Below, piece after piece: positions 1 to 7,326 of a stretch of DNA of 11,497 nucleotides (positions within the stretch are counted from its first letter, which is position 1; every line of letters starts with the position of its first letter). Position numbers and translations under genes: made by a program. Origin of the DNA: Nitrospirota bacterium (GTDB lineage Bacteria; Nitrospirota; Thermodesulfovibrionia; Thermodesulfovibrionales; Magnetobacteriaceae). The stretch lies in the NCBI GenBank assembly GCA_015232165.1, contig JADGAE010000033.1:1-11497 (forward strand), written 5' to 3'. The notes under the pieces were generated by a model that had not been told where the DNA came from, ran no database searches, and worked only from the letters and a program-made list of their open reading frames with translations.

Positions 1-38
1 CTTTATACACTGTGCGTAAGGTGAGTTAAGCATAAAGA

Positions 39-146
39 TGTCTGAACCACGATTTTAAGGATTAAGGGATTATCAGGATTATGTTAAGAAAGCTTCGTGC
101 TTTTTTTCCTGTAAATCCTTTAATCTGTGTAATCATGGTTCAGACA
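39..146. repeat. Long imperfect inverted repeat (palindromic intergenic element)
   Basis: Two 39-base arms, 39-77 and 108-146, are reverse complements at 31 of 39 positions. Both begin at the outer edge with TGTCTGAACCA and contain a GATTAA(A/G)GGATT core ending in CAGG. The 30-base loop holds a second, nested hairpin (86-106). The whole unit could extrude as a cruciform, or fold into a long hairpin in RNA read through from nadA. It lies about 50 bases past the nadA stop. I recall similar GATTAAAGGATTnACAGG palindromes scattered between genes in diverse bacteria, so it is probably a dispersed repeat, but this is memory and not a search. No coding potential is evident. Confidence 0.8.
86..107 (+). 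terminator. Nested hairpin with T-tract, terminator-like
   Basis: AAGAAAGC (86-93) pairs with GCTTTTTT (99-106) around the loop TTCGT, giving 8 pairs including one G-T. The T-run belongs partly to the stem, so the free U-tail is short. It would work best for plus-strand transcripts. For nadA on the minus strand the tail is poor in T, and any termination there would rest on the large palindrome around it. Terminator function is an inference. Confidence 0.35.
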
Positions 147-194
147 ATCCATATGTTTACTTAAATGTGACATTGTCAAAATTGGGCAAGAGTA

Positions 195-1175
195 TTAAAT
201 GGAGAGCATTCTGTCCAGGGCGATCCGGGCGGGGTGACGGATTTCATCTTCCACCGTGATGACGTTTTTCATCTCAACCAGTGCGTTGTATACACTCTGG
301 AGGTTGGTCTTTTTCATGTTGGGACAGAGCATGTCCTTTCGCAGGGGGTAGAAGGTCTTATCGGGGTTTTCTTTTCTGAGGCGGTACATAAGCCCCACCT
401 CGGTGCCGACGATAAACTCCTTTGCCGTAGAGGTCCGGGCAAACCGGAGCATCCCTGACGTGCTTGTAACGTGGTCGGCAAGGGTCAGGACATCCAATCT
501 ACATTCCGGGTGCGCCATGAACATGGCCTGGGGGTGTTGTCCTCTGGCCTTTTCCACGTCTGCCGGTCGTATCCTGTCGTGGACATGGCAGTAGCCATCC
601 CAGGCAATGACCTCTTTGTCGGTGTTTTTTGCCGCCCACATGGACAGGTTCCTATCCGGTATGCAGATGACCCGGCCCGCGGAGAGCGAGTTGATGACCT
701 TGACGACGTTGGCCGATGTGCAGCAGACATCGCTGTGTGCCTTGACCTCGGCCGTAGTGTTGACGTAAGCAACCACGGGGGTGTTGGGGTACTGTTTCCT
801 GATGTCGTTGAGCGTGAAGGCGGACGGATATACATACTGCGGCGGGTTTGAATAGCCGGGAAAGGCAGCGTATATTTCACGTTGTGAGTCGACCGTGATC
901 ATCTCCGCCATCGGACAGAAGGCATTAGAGGCCGGAAGTAGGACCGTCTTGCCGGGTGATAGGACGGCGGCACTTTCGGCCATGAACCGCACCCCACAGA
1001 AGACTATGACATCAAAGTCCGTAGCCGCCGCCTTGCGTGACAACTCAAGGGAATCACCCGTGTAGTCGGCGATATCCTGCACGTCGTCGATCTGGTAGTT
1101 ATGGGCGAGTATGAGTGCATTTCTTGACTGCTTAAGTCGCAGGATTTCCTCCTTTAACCTCTCATTACCGGCCAT
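195..1175 (-). CDS. nadA: Quinolinate synthase NadA
   Basis: NadA condenses iminoaspartate with dihydroxyacetone phosphate to quinolinate, the precursor of NAD, using a [4Fe-4S] cluster in the cytoplasm. The 326-residue product has the family signatures: AHNYQ near residue 24, DSLELSR near 41, CGVRFMAES at 60-68, and TSAN near 153. The probable cluster ligands are Cys87 (AFCPMAEM), Cys196 (GYCHVH) and Cys284 (MLCPNMKKT). The spacing Cys87 to Cys196 is 109 residues. This is longer than the 87 in the E. coli type (113/200/297) and closer to the long Bacillus type. I chose the ATG at 1175 because a GGGAG motif lies 8 bases upstream and it falls one base after the stop of the transglycosylase gene. 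A longer reading from 1247 would add 24 Cys/Arg-rich residues unlike the family and overlap the upstream gene. No nadB or nadC lies in the window. Co-transcription with the upstream gene is likely. Confidence 0.96.
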   Translation of the reverse strand: MAGNERLKEEILRLKQSRNALILAHNYQIDDVQDIADYTGDSLELSRKAAATDFDVIVFCGVRFMAESAAVLSPGKTVLLPASNAFCPMAEMITVDSQREIYAAFPGYSNPPQYVYPSAFTLNDIRKQYPNTPVVAYVNTTAEVKAHSDVCCTSANVVKVINSLSAGRVICIPDRNLSMWAAKNTDKEVIAWDGYCHVHDRIRPADVEKARGQHPQAMFMAHPECRLDVLTLADHVTSTSGMLRFARTSTAKEFIVGTEVGLMYRLRKENPDKTFYPLRKDMLCPNMKKTNLQSVYNALVEMKNVITVEDEIRHPARIALDRMLSI

Positions 1176-1176
1176 C

Positions 1177-2100
1177 CTAAAATCTCCCTCCCGCCCCACG
1201 CACCGACGTGTTTGTATACAACACCGTACCATCAGACATGAGCACACGGTTGATATTACTCACCACATTCCTTACAATGGGGGTATTGTAAAACCTGTAT
1301 GTACCGTAACCACCTCCCACGTTGCCCCCCTTGTAACTCTCCAGTACCCTGTTGACATAGAGTTTGGTCTCGGCATAGGGAGGCACCCCGCCATAGCGCT
1401 GCACTGCCTCCGGTCCGGCATTGTAACCGGCTACGGCCATAGTGACATCGCCATTAAATCGCGTCAACAGATACTTAAGATACCTCATGCCACCGTCAAT
1501 GTTTTCAGCGGGGTCGTAGGGGTTGTTAACCGACAGCAGGCTTGCCGTACCCGGCATCAACTGCATCAATCCCATAGCGCCCTTGGGCGATATAGCCGCG
1601 CTGTTCCAATTGGACTCCGCCTTTATGATGGCCTTAACCAGTACGGGGTCAAGGCCGTGCTTTTTCGACAACGACTCCACCACTGTCTCGTGGTCTGTGC
1701 CGACATTCATAATTGGTATACCGGGTGGTTCTATGCGGGGCATTGCCACTTCGTTGTTTGATACATCCCGGTTTGACGTACCCTTTTGGGCGGCAACGTC
1801 AGGTGTCTTTGCAGGGGATGGCTTATTGTGCACACGCACGGCAGCGTCTTTTTTTAAATCCTGCCGACCCTGCTGCCTTGGTGACTCGGACCCCGACTTG
1901 GCCCTGGCCCCCCTTAGGGGGACATCCGTATAGTATACCACCCCGTCGCCATCGACAAACTTGAATATCTCCGCATTAATCGGTACAGCCATACCAAAAA
2001 GCACGAAAATCGCGAGAATCACCCCCTGCATTCCCATCCTTCCTATATACAAATTCCGTATCCTGATGCCTCTGCGTCCCTGCCATAGCGTTTCAGCCAA
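1177..2100 (-). CDS. Secreted lytic transglycosylase (SLT family) with DUF4124-like motifs at both ends
   Basis: This is a predicted periplasmic murein lytic transglycosylase that cleaves the MurNAc-GlcNAc bond to give 1,6-anhydro ends. On the 307-residue reading, a hydrophobic segment at about 25-40 ends in PINA, consistent with signal peptidase I cleavage after residue 43. No lipobox Cys is present. A DUF4124-like motif (IFKFVDGDGVVYYTD, 45-59) follows, then a Pro/Lys/Arg/Ser-rich linker (65-133), then the SLT domain (about 135-260). The SLT domain has catalytic Glu162 in KAESNWN, SPKGAMGLMQLMP (171-183) and AGYNAGP (224-230). A second DUF4124-like segment lies at 283-302. The start is uncertain. 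The TTG at 2100 has GGGAG 6 bases upstream and supplies an Arg-rich n-region. The ATGs at 2037 and 2031 are alternatives, the latter with AGGAAGG 6 bases upstream, but they give a signal without positive charge. It lies one base upstream of nadA. Confidence 0.9.
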   Translation of the reverse strand: MAETLWQGRRGIRIRNLYIGRMGMQGVILAIFVLFGMAVPINAEIFKFVDGDGVVYYTDVPLRGARAKSGSESPRQQGRQDLKKDAAVRVHNKPSPAKTPDVAAQKGTSNRDVSNNEVAMPRIEPPGIPIMNVGTDHETVVESLSKKHGLDPVLVKAIIKAESNWNSAAISPKGAMGLMQLMPGTASLLSVNNPYDPAENIDGGMRYLKYLLTRFNGDVTMAVAGYNAGPEAVQRYGGVPPYAETKLYVNRVLESYKGGNVGGGYGTYRFYNTPIVRNVVSNINRVLMSDGTVLYTNTSVRGAGGRF

Positions 2101-2172
2101 ATCTGACTCCCTTTAAACAAACTACGTATGTATCGGTAAGAAGGAATGGAAAGTTTAGAGTAATACTTTAAC

Positions 2173-2409
2173 TTATGCCTTCTTAATGAAAAAGGAGATA
2201 GCGTTACCGCTTTCCTTGGTCTCCAGCAACTCGTGTCCCAACCTGCTTAACAACGCCGGGATATCGGACTTGGACCCCGGGTCGGTTGAAATCACCTCGA
2301 GTATCTTTCCGGAGTCAATCCCATCGAGGGCCTTTTTTGTCTTTAACACAGGCATCGGGCAGTTTAGCCCCTTGGTGTCCAGTACCTGATCCGCCTTTAT
2401 ATCTGCCAT
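2173..2409 (-). CDS. tusA: TusA/SirA-family sulfur carrier protein
   Basis: The 78-residue cytoplasmic protein is the usual length for the TusA/SirA/YeeD family. These proteins carry persulfide sulfur on a single Cys for tRNA thiolation, molybdenum cofactor synthesis or dissimilatory sulfur metabolism. The motif LDTKGLNCPMPVLKTKKAL (residues 10-28) has the active Cys17 in the CPxP signature at the start of helix 1. A second conserved stretch, STDPGSKSDIP, follows at about 41-51. The start at 2409 is firm: AGGAGG lies 6 bases upstream. The gene is first in its direction, with a good promoter candidate in the divergent region. The transglycosylase gene begins 72 bases downstream. The neighbours do not reveal which sulfur pathway it serves, so the tusA symbol denotes family only. 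Confidence 0.9.
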   Translation of the reverse strand: MADIKADQVLDTKGLNCPMPVLKTKKALDGIDSGKILEVISTDPGSKSDIPALLSRLGHELLETKESGNAISFFIKKA

Positions 2410-2440
2410 AAAAAACCTCCTAACAAAACATTCTTTTATT

Positions 2441-2451
2441 GACCAAAGGTC
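2441..2451. promoter_or_regulatory. Small palindrome in the tusA leader
   Basis: GACCAAAGGTC is a 4-base inverted repeat around AAA. It lies 31 bases before the tusA start codon and downstream of its predicted transcription start. It could be an operator half-site pair or chance; no regulator is identified. Confidence 0.2.
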
Positions 2452-2477
2452 TATATTACGTTCACTTTATCTATAGT

Positions 2478-2507
2478 ATTAAACACTAAACACCACAGCA
2501 ATGTCAA
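2478..2507 (-). promoter_or_regulatory. Candidate sigma-70 promoter of tusA
   Basis: Read on the minus strand, a perfect -35 TTGACA (2502-2507) and a -10 TTTAAT (2478-2483) are separated by 18 bases. This predicts a start of transcription near 2470 and a leader of about 60 bases. A second TTGACA lies 9 bases further upstream (2511-2516). A perfect tandem 7-mer TAAACAC (2480-2493, plus-strand reading) overlaps the -10 and spacer. The promoter is read by eye from consensus only. Confidence 0.5.
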
Positions 2508-2537
2508 CCGTGTCAATTGGCTGAAAATTATCTATTG

Positions 2538-2567
2538 TTGTTGTAAAGTGTAAAATAGTGGTATTAT
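2538..2567 (+). promoter_or_regulatory. Candidate sigma-70 promoter of the kinase operon
   Basis: TTGTTG (2538-2543) and TATTAT (2562-2567) are 18 bases apart, giving a predicted start near 2574 and a leader of about 33 bases. An alternative -10, TATAAA at 2584-2589, lacks a matching -35 and would give a nearly leaderless message. The -35 boxes of this promoter and of the divergent tusA promoter are about 30 bases apart, so a shared regulator could act on both. This is consensus reading by eye. Confidence 0.4.
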
Positions 2568-2606
2568 ATCAGAGTATGGGATTTATAAAGTAGACAATTA
2601 TATATT

Positions 2607-4622
2607 ATGGAAAAAGAACGCATATTAATTGTAGATGACGATGCTATATTGGCAATGGGGCTTCAGAGGTTACTCCAGGGGTGGGGGTATGAGTTGGCGG
2701 GCATGGTTTATTCCGGAGAAGAGGCTGTAATAAAGGCAAGGCAGGTGCGCCCGGACCTGATATTGATGGACATCAACCTTGGCGGCAAACTCGACGGCGT
2801 GGAAACTGCACAGCATATAAAGACCGACCTTAACATCCCCGTGATATATCTGACGGCCTACCTTGATGAGGAGATCATAGCACGGGTGGAGAAGACAAAC
2901 CCCATCGGCTATATATTAAAGCCCTTCCAGGAGAGTGAGCTGTATGCAGCCATAAAGATAGCCCTGTACAACAGCAAGGCGGAAAGGGTACTGAAGCTGC
3001 ACTATCACATACAAAACGTGTTGAACACGATAGTCAGGATTTCGCTTGAGCCTATATCGCTGACGGAGCAGATGGGCAGGGTGCTGGATACGATCATAAC
3101 GATCCCGTGGTTGGAGTTTGAGTCCAAGGGGGCTATTTTTCTATTGGGAGCCAAGAGGGATGTCCTGGAGATGAGGGTTCAGAGGGGGCTTTCCGAGGAT
3201 TTGTTGAGTCTGTGTAGACATGTGCCCTTTGGTAGGTGTCTCTGTGGCATGTCGGCTGCCACCGGTGAGATAGTCTTTGCCGATAGCGTTGACGACCGGC
3301 ACGATATCAGATTCGATGGCATGATGCCGCACGGGCATTTCTGTGTACCGATCATTTTTACGAACAAGCTGCTTGGCGTGCTCAACCTGTACCTTAAGGA
3401 TGGCCATGTACGCAGTCCCATGGAAGAGGAGTTCCTGATGGCGGTATCCAACACCCTTGCCGGCATCATAGCGCGTCGGGGGGCGGAGGAGGAATTGGAG
3501 CGCGTAAAGCGTCAAAACGAGTTGATCCTCAACTCCGCCGGTGAGGGCATCTACGGCCTTGATCGCAACGGACAGATAACCTTTGTAAATCCCGCAGCCG
3601 CCAAGATGCTGGGCTGGCAATTGGAAGAGCTATTGGGCGAACCCTATCACTGTATCAAGTACGGTCCCGGGGAGGTCGACCGGCCTGATGAGGACTGCTT
3701 TATCTATAGGGCATTCAAGGAGGGCAATGTATATCGTGTGGAGGACGAGATGTTCTGGCGAAAGGACGCCACGAGCTTTCCCGTAGAGTACGTGGCAACA
3801 CCAATCGTTAATGAGCACGGCAGCCTCTCCGGGGCCGTGGTGGTCTTTAATGACATGCTTGAGAGGAAGAAGGCCCAGGCCGAAAAGATGGCAGCCCTTG
3901 GTCAACTGGTCTCAGGTGTTGCACATGAGATAAACACCCCCATAGGCAATGCCGTACTATCGGCGTCACACCTGCAGGAAAAGACGCAGGACATTATAAT
4001 TTCATTTCAGAGTAACTCCCTGACAAAGAGCTCCATGCAGAGATACTTGGAGGTCGTTAAAGAGGACGGCGACATTATCCTGAGAAACCTCCTGCGTTCA
4101 GCCGACATGATCAAGAGCTTCAAGATGGTCTCGGGCGACCAGACGAGCCAGCAGCGCCGACGGTTTGACCTCAGGGCATATATAGCGGACATCATGCTGG
4201 GTCTGAAACCGATGATAAAAAAGACCTCACATCATATCACGATTACATGCGAACAAGAGATCGAGTTAGACAGCTATCCAGGTGCATTTGCCCAGGTAAT
4301 CACAAATCTGGTTATGAACGCCATCACCCACGCCTTTGAAAAAGACGACAGCGGCAACATAGATATCACGGCCGTGCAGAAACAAAATAACGTAACCGTG
4401 ACAGTTGCCGACAACGGCAAGGGTATCCCGGAGGCGATCCTGGGCAAGATATTTGACCCCTTCTTTACGACAAACCGCAAGGCCGGCAACACCGGTCTTG
4501 GCCTGCACATCGTATACAACATCGTGCATCAAACCCTGCGTGGCGACATCCATTGCCAGAGTACGGAGACCTTAGGAACGAGCTTTACGATCTCTATGCC
4601 CAGGGAGCTGCCATGCCAATAA
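2607..4622 (+). CDS. Receiver-first sensor histidine kinase (REC-GAF-PAS-HisKA-HATPase)
   Basis: The 671-residue cytoplasmic protein has no membrane segment. The REC domain (1-120) has acidic residues Asp10-Asp12, phospho-acceptor Asp55 (LILMDINL), Thr83 and Lys105. A GAF domain (about 130-290) contains Cys203, Cys211, Cys213, His242, His244 and Cys246. A PAS domain follows (about 303-420; [18 protein letters not shown]). The H-box [13 protein letters not shown] has His440 followed by Glu441. The ATPase has N-box Asn571, G1 DNGKGIP (602-608), FDPFFTT (616-622) and G2 GNTGLGL (627-633). The kinase therefore looks active. It probably autophosphorylates in response to a ligand or redox signal at GAF/PAS, with its own receiver modulating or relaying. 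No Shine-Dalgarno sequence is seen before the ATG at 2607. The stop overlaps the start of the next kinase. The signal and output are unknown. Confidence 0.93.
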   Translation: MEKERILIVDDDAILAMGLQRLLQGWGYELAGMVYSGEEAVIKARQVRPDLILMDINLGGKLDGVETAQHIKTDLNIPVIYLTAYLDEEIIARVEKTNPIGYILKPFQESELYAAIKIALYNSKAERVLKLHYHIQNVLNTIVRISLEPISLTEQMGRVLDTIITIPWLEFESKGAIFLLGAKRDVLEMRVQRGLSEDLLSLCRHVPFGRCLCGMSAATGEIVFADSVDDRHDIRFDGMMPHGHFCVPIIFTNKLLGVLNLYLKDGHVRSPMEEEFLMAVSNTLAGIIARRGAEEELERVKRQNELILNSAGEGIYGLDRNGQITFVNPAAAKMLGWQLEELLGEPYHCIKYGPGEVDRPDEDCFIYRAFKEGNVYRVEDEMFWRKDATSFPVEYVATPIVNEHGSLSGAVVVFNDMLERKKAQAEKMAALGQLVSGVAHEINTPIGNAVLSASHLQEKTQDIIISFQSNSLTKSSMQRYLEVVKEDGDIILRNLLRSADMIKSFKMVSGDQTSQQRRRFDLRAYIADIMLGLKPMIKKTSHHITITCEQEIELDSYPGAFAQVITNLVMNAITHAFEKDDSGNIDITAVQKQNNVTVTVADNGKGIPEAILGKIFDPFFTTNRKAGNTGLGLHIVYNIVHQTLRGDIHCQSTETLGTSFTISMPRELPCQ

Positions 4623-5917
4623 ATTGCCTCTGGGACATGCAGGAACCCATAATAATAACAGAAGACTCGGAACCTTATCTGTTTTTAGAGGAAGACACCC
4701 CCGACATACAACCCGAGCCTCAAGCCGACTCCGGCCCCCACCCCTGGAAGGTGATAATAGTCGATGACGACCCGGAGGTGCACAGGACTACGAGGGCCAC
4801 GCTGGTTGATTTTGTCTTTCAGGACAGGAGGTTGCATTTCGTGTCGGCCTTTTCGGCACAGGAGGGCAGAGAAGTGATTAAGGACAACCCCGATGCGGCC
4901 ATCATTGTCCTGGACGTGGTGATGGAGAGCGAGCAGTCCGGGTTGTATCTGGTCAAGCACATACGGCAGGAGTTGGGCAACAGGTACGTCCGAATATTGA
5001 TCCGGACAGGACAACCGGGCATTGCCCCCGAAAAATCCGTGATTGTGGACTACGACATCAACGGCTTCCTGGACAAGAGCGACCTGACAATACAGAGGTT
5101 CTATACGGCCATTATTACATGTCTGCGTTCCTACTGTGACATCATACGGTTGGAGGAGACAAACATTGCTCTCAAGGAGGAGATTGAAAGGCGCATAAAG
5201 GCTGAAAAGGCGATGATCGAAAAAGAACGTCAGGCCGCCATTGGCCTTGCGATAGCGCAGATAATCCACGGGACCAAGAATATCCTCAACGCCCTTCAGG
5301 GGGGTAGGTACATTATTAATGTCGCCCTTGCCGAGCACAACATCGAGTTGCTGAAAGAGGGCTGGGGTGTCACCGAGCTTGGCATTTCGCGCATGGAGAC
5401 TTTAACCGCCGACCTGCTCAACGTCTCACGCACCGGTAAGTTGGAACTCCGTCCGGGTTCCGTCAACGACCTGGTGAGGGAGGTCACACAGCCCTTCCAG
5501 GCCTCAGTGACTGCATCGGAGGTGGAGGTCATCACGGAGCTGGAGGACACCCTGCCGGTCTTTGCCTTCGATTACAAGGCCCTGCATACGGCGCTGATGA
5601 ACCTCGTCGCTAATGCCATAGATGCCTGTAAGGACAAGAAGTACGAAAACAACGAAAGGGCCAGGGTCGTTATCCGAACCCACTCCAGGGTGGTGGGGCT
5701 TGCCAATATAGAGGTCAGCGACAACGGTTGCGGCATCAGGCAGTCGGATATTGAAAATATCTTTACCATGTTTTATTCTACCAAGTACCTCAATGGCAAT
5801 GGCCTAGGCCTGCCCATTACAAAGAAGGTGGTCCAGGAGCACGGCGGAGAGCTTACTGTTGGTTCAAAGAGAGGACTCGGAACAACATTCTCAATAGAAC
5901 TCCCAACAAATAAGTAA
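4613..5917 (+). CDS. Receiver-first histidine kinase (REC-HisKA-HATPase), partner of the upstream kinase
   Basis: This is a 434-residue cytoplasmic protein. After an acidic leader (11-42), a REC domain (about 45-175) has Asp51-Asp53, phospho-acceptor Asp101 (IIVLDVVMES), Thr132 (RTGQPG) and Lys155. It resembles the receivers found with DUF3369. A charged coiled-coil-like linker (about 178-208) leads to the dimerisation helix, where the H-box is IIHGTKNILNALQGG (His219). Gly follows the His instead of the usual Glu/Asp. The ATPase has N-box Asn334, G1 DNGCGI (370-375) and G2 GNGLGL (395-400). There is no separate sensor domain. The ATG at 4613 has AGGGAG 5 bases upstream and overlaps the previous stop by 10 bases, so translation is probably coupled. 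A longer reading from the TTG at 4553 lacks support. It likely receives phosphate or allosteric input from its partner. The downstream effector is not in the window. Confidence 0.92.
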   Translation: MPINCLWDMQEPIIITEDSEPYLFLEEDTPDIQPEPQADSGPHPWKVIIVDDDPEVHRTTRATLVDFVFQDRRLHFVSAFSAQEGREVIKDNPDAAIIVLDVVMESEQSGLYLVKHIRQELGNRYVRILIRTGQPGIAPEKSVIVDYDINGFLDKSDLTIQRFYTAIITCLRSYCDIIRLEETNIALKEEIERRIKAEKAMIEKERQAAIGLAIAQIIHGTKNILNALQGGRYIINVALAEHNIELLKEGWGVTELGISRMETLTADLLNVSRTGKLELRPGSVNDLVREVTQPFQASVTASEVEVITELEDTLPVFAFDYKALHTALMNLVANAIDACKDKKYENNERARVVIRTHSRVVGLANIEVSDNGCGIRQSDIENIFTMFYSTKYLNGNGLGLPITKKVVQEHGGELTVGSKRGLGTTFSIELPTNK

Positions 5918-5919
5918 GG

Positions 5920-5992
5920 AGGGGTGGCTCATCCCCCCCTTGTGGGTGGAGGTCTGAGGGAGGGCAAAACCCTTCTTTTTTCTTTTCTTAGA
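5920..5992. terminator. Hairpin/pyrimidine-tract element between convergent kinase and hemA genes
   Basis: AGGGGTGG (5920-5927) pairs with CCCCCCCT (5933-5940) around CTCAT, 8 positions with one mismatch. A second short hairpin (AGGG-CAAAA-CCCT, 5961-5973, extendable by G-T pairing) is followed by TTCTTTTTTCTTTTCTT. In the plus direction this is a plausible intrinsic terminator for the kinase operon. For hemA, whose stop is at 6004, the same stems could act in reverse but without a good T-tail. A related element lies at 7296-7379. Confidence 0.55.
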
Positions 5993-6003
5993 GGTGAGAA
6001 AGC

Positions 6004-7269
6004 CTATCTGTCGCCATTTAGGCCATAGAGCTTCCTGATCGTGGAAATGAGTGTGTCTTTGTCTTCGGCACCTTCTTTGAGGGCTACCGTGGGGGGATGC
6101 ACCAGCTTGTTGACTATCGAGTTGGCCATGATCTCTATGGACTTCCTGTCTCTTTCATCGAGGGTGTTGAGCTTGTTAAAGAGCCTTGCAAGCTCGTCCT
6201 TCTTGATATCGTCGGCCATCTCACGCAGGGCCACAATTGTCGGCACAGCATCCAGGGATTGCAGCCACTTGTTGAACCCTTCGACCTCCTCGTCGATGAT
6301 GTCGGATGCCTTGAGGGCCTCTTTCTGACGCTGATTGATGTTTGTGTCAATCACGCCCTTGAGGTCATCAATGTCATACAAATAGACGTTGTCTATGCGA
6401 TTGATGTCGGGGTCAATGTTTCTTGGCACCGATATGTCAATGATAAAGACAGACTTAAGCCGTCTGTCCTTCATGGTCTTAGCCATTTCGTCATGCGTGA
6501 CGACGTAGTTGGTTGCCCCGGTTGAACATATGACGATATCCGTGTTGACCAGTTCCTTCTTGAAGTCACTGAACTGTATCGCCCGCCCCGAAAACTCCTT
6601 GGCTAGCGCACAACCACGCTCATACGTCCTGTTTGCCACAATGACCTCCCTGACACCACAGTTGGTGAGGTGACGCGCGGCAAGCTCCGCCATCTCCCCC
6701 GCCCCAAGCAGCATAAAGACCTTGTTGCCAAGATTGTTAAATATCTTCCTGGCCAACTCAACTGCCGCATAACCTATGGAGACTGCATTCTCCGCTATGC
6801 CGGTCTGAGTTCTCACCCGCTTGCCCACGGATATGGCCTTCTTCATTAACCTGTTGAGGATTATCCCCGAACTCTTGTTGGTCAACGACAGGTCAAAGGC
6901 AGCCTTCAACTGTCCCAGTATCTGTGGCTCCCCCACCACCATCGAATCCAGACTTGCGGCCACCCTGAATATGTGCCGCACCCCCTCATCATCAAAATGC
7001 ACATAAAGTGCCGCCTCCAACTTGCCCCTGTCCAACGAACGAGACCTCGACAAAAAATCCTTTATCCCCTCCGCAATATTAACACCATCATTGGCATAGA
7101 CATACATCTCCACCCTGTTGCAAGTGGACAGGATTATCGCCTCACTAACCCCCCGTATGCCCCTGATGGACGACAAACCCTCAACAAGCATCTCCGGAGT
7201 AAACGCAAGCCTCTCCCGAATCTCCACATCCGCCGTCTTGTGATTCAACCCTATTACAATTATATTCAT
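6004..7269 (-). CDS. hemA: Glutamyl-tRNA reductase HemA
   Basis: HemA reduces glutamyl-tRNA(Glu) with NADPH to glutamate-1-semialdehyde, the first committed step of the C5 route to heme and other tetrapyrroles. The 421-residue length is typical. The start MNIIVIGLNHKTADVEIRE is the family's N-terminus. The catalytic Cys50 lies in STCNRVE and the conserved His99 in VRHIFRVAASLDSMVVGEPQ. The NADPH-binding loop is GAGEMAE (189-195), followed by VANRT (211-215). The C-terminal dimerisation helices run from about 325. No Shine-Dalgarno sequence precedes the ATG. A TATACT (minus strand, 7278-7283) ends 8 bases before it, so a very short or leaderless message is conceivable, although no -35 fits. 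The gene follows the CcsA/HemX-like gene after a 105-base hairpin-rich gap. hemC, often next, is not present. Confidence 0.97.
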   Translation of the reverse strand: MNIIVIGLNHKTADVEIRERLAFTPEMLVEGLSSIRGIRGVSEAIILSTCNRVEMYVYANDGVNIAEGIKDFLSRSRSLDRGKLEAALYVHFDDEGVRHIFRVAASLDSMVVGEPQILGQLKAAFDLSLTNKSSGIILNRLMKKAISVGKRVRTQTGIAENAVSIGYAAVELARKIFNNLGNKVFMLLGAGEMAELAARHLTNCGVREVIVANRTYERGCALAKEFSGRAIQFSDFKKELVNTDIVICSTGATNYVVTHDEMAKTMKDRRLKSVFIIDISVPRNIDPDINRIDNVYLYDIDDLKGVIDTNINQRQKEALKASDIIDEEVEGFNKWLQSLDAVPTIVALREMADDIKKDELARLFNKLNTLDERDRKSIEIMANSIVNKLVHPPTVALKEGAEDKDTLISTIRKLYGLNGDR

Positions 7270-7295
7270 AAGGTAAGAGTATAGAAAGAAGGGGT

Positions 7296-7315
7296 CAAGG
7301 GGGCTGGCCCCCTTG
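7296..7315. repeat. Perfect G/C hairpin in the ccsA-hemA gap
   Basis: CAAGGGGG (7296-7303) and CCCCCTTG (7308-7315) are perfect inverted copies around CTGG. There is no T-tract in either direction. It corresponds in position to the first hairpin of the element at 5920-5992. In the ccsA-hemA transcript it would lie about 27 bases before the hemA start, where it could pause or block read-through. Confidence 0.7.
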
Positions 7316-7326
7316 CAGGGGGTTCT

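Noticed and set aside
168..178. TGACATTGTCA palindrome downstream of nadA as an operator
   Set aside because: It is only 5 bases per arm in an AT-rich stretch past the end of a gene, with no promoter nearby; chance is sufficient.
840..920. Extra segment of about 22 residues between the first two cluster cysteines of NadA as a novel insertion
   Set aside because: Long-form NadA with wide cysteine spacing is already known from Bacillus (Cys110/Cys230/Cys320), so this appears to be an existing subtype.
1176..1247. Upstream start for nadA at 1247
   Set aside because: It adds a Cys/Arg-rich leader not found in NadA proteins and overlaps the transglycosylase by 71 bases. The ATG at 1175 has its own ribosome site and abuts the upstream stop.
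1111..1761. 216-codon plus-strand open frame across nadA and the transglycosylase
   Set aside because: It spans the junction of two well-recognised minus-strand genes and has no domain of its own, so it is a shadow frame.
3141..3620. 159-codon minus-strand open frame inside the first kinase gene
   Set aside because: It is antisense to the GAF/PAS coding region, has no family signature or ribosome site, and the sense frame explains the sequence fully.
4685..5338. 217-codon minus-strand open frame inside the second kinase gene
   Set aside because: It lies wholly antisense to a kinase with complete REC and HisKA motifs, shows no recognisable domain, and is the sort of long shadow frame expected in moderately GC-rich coding DNA.
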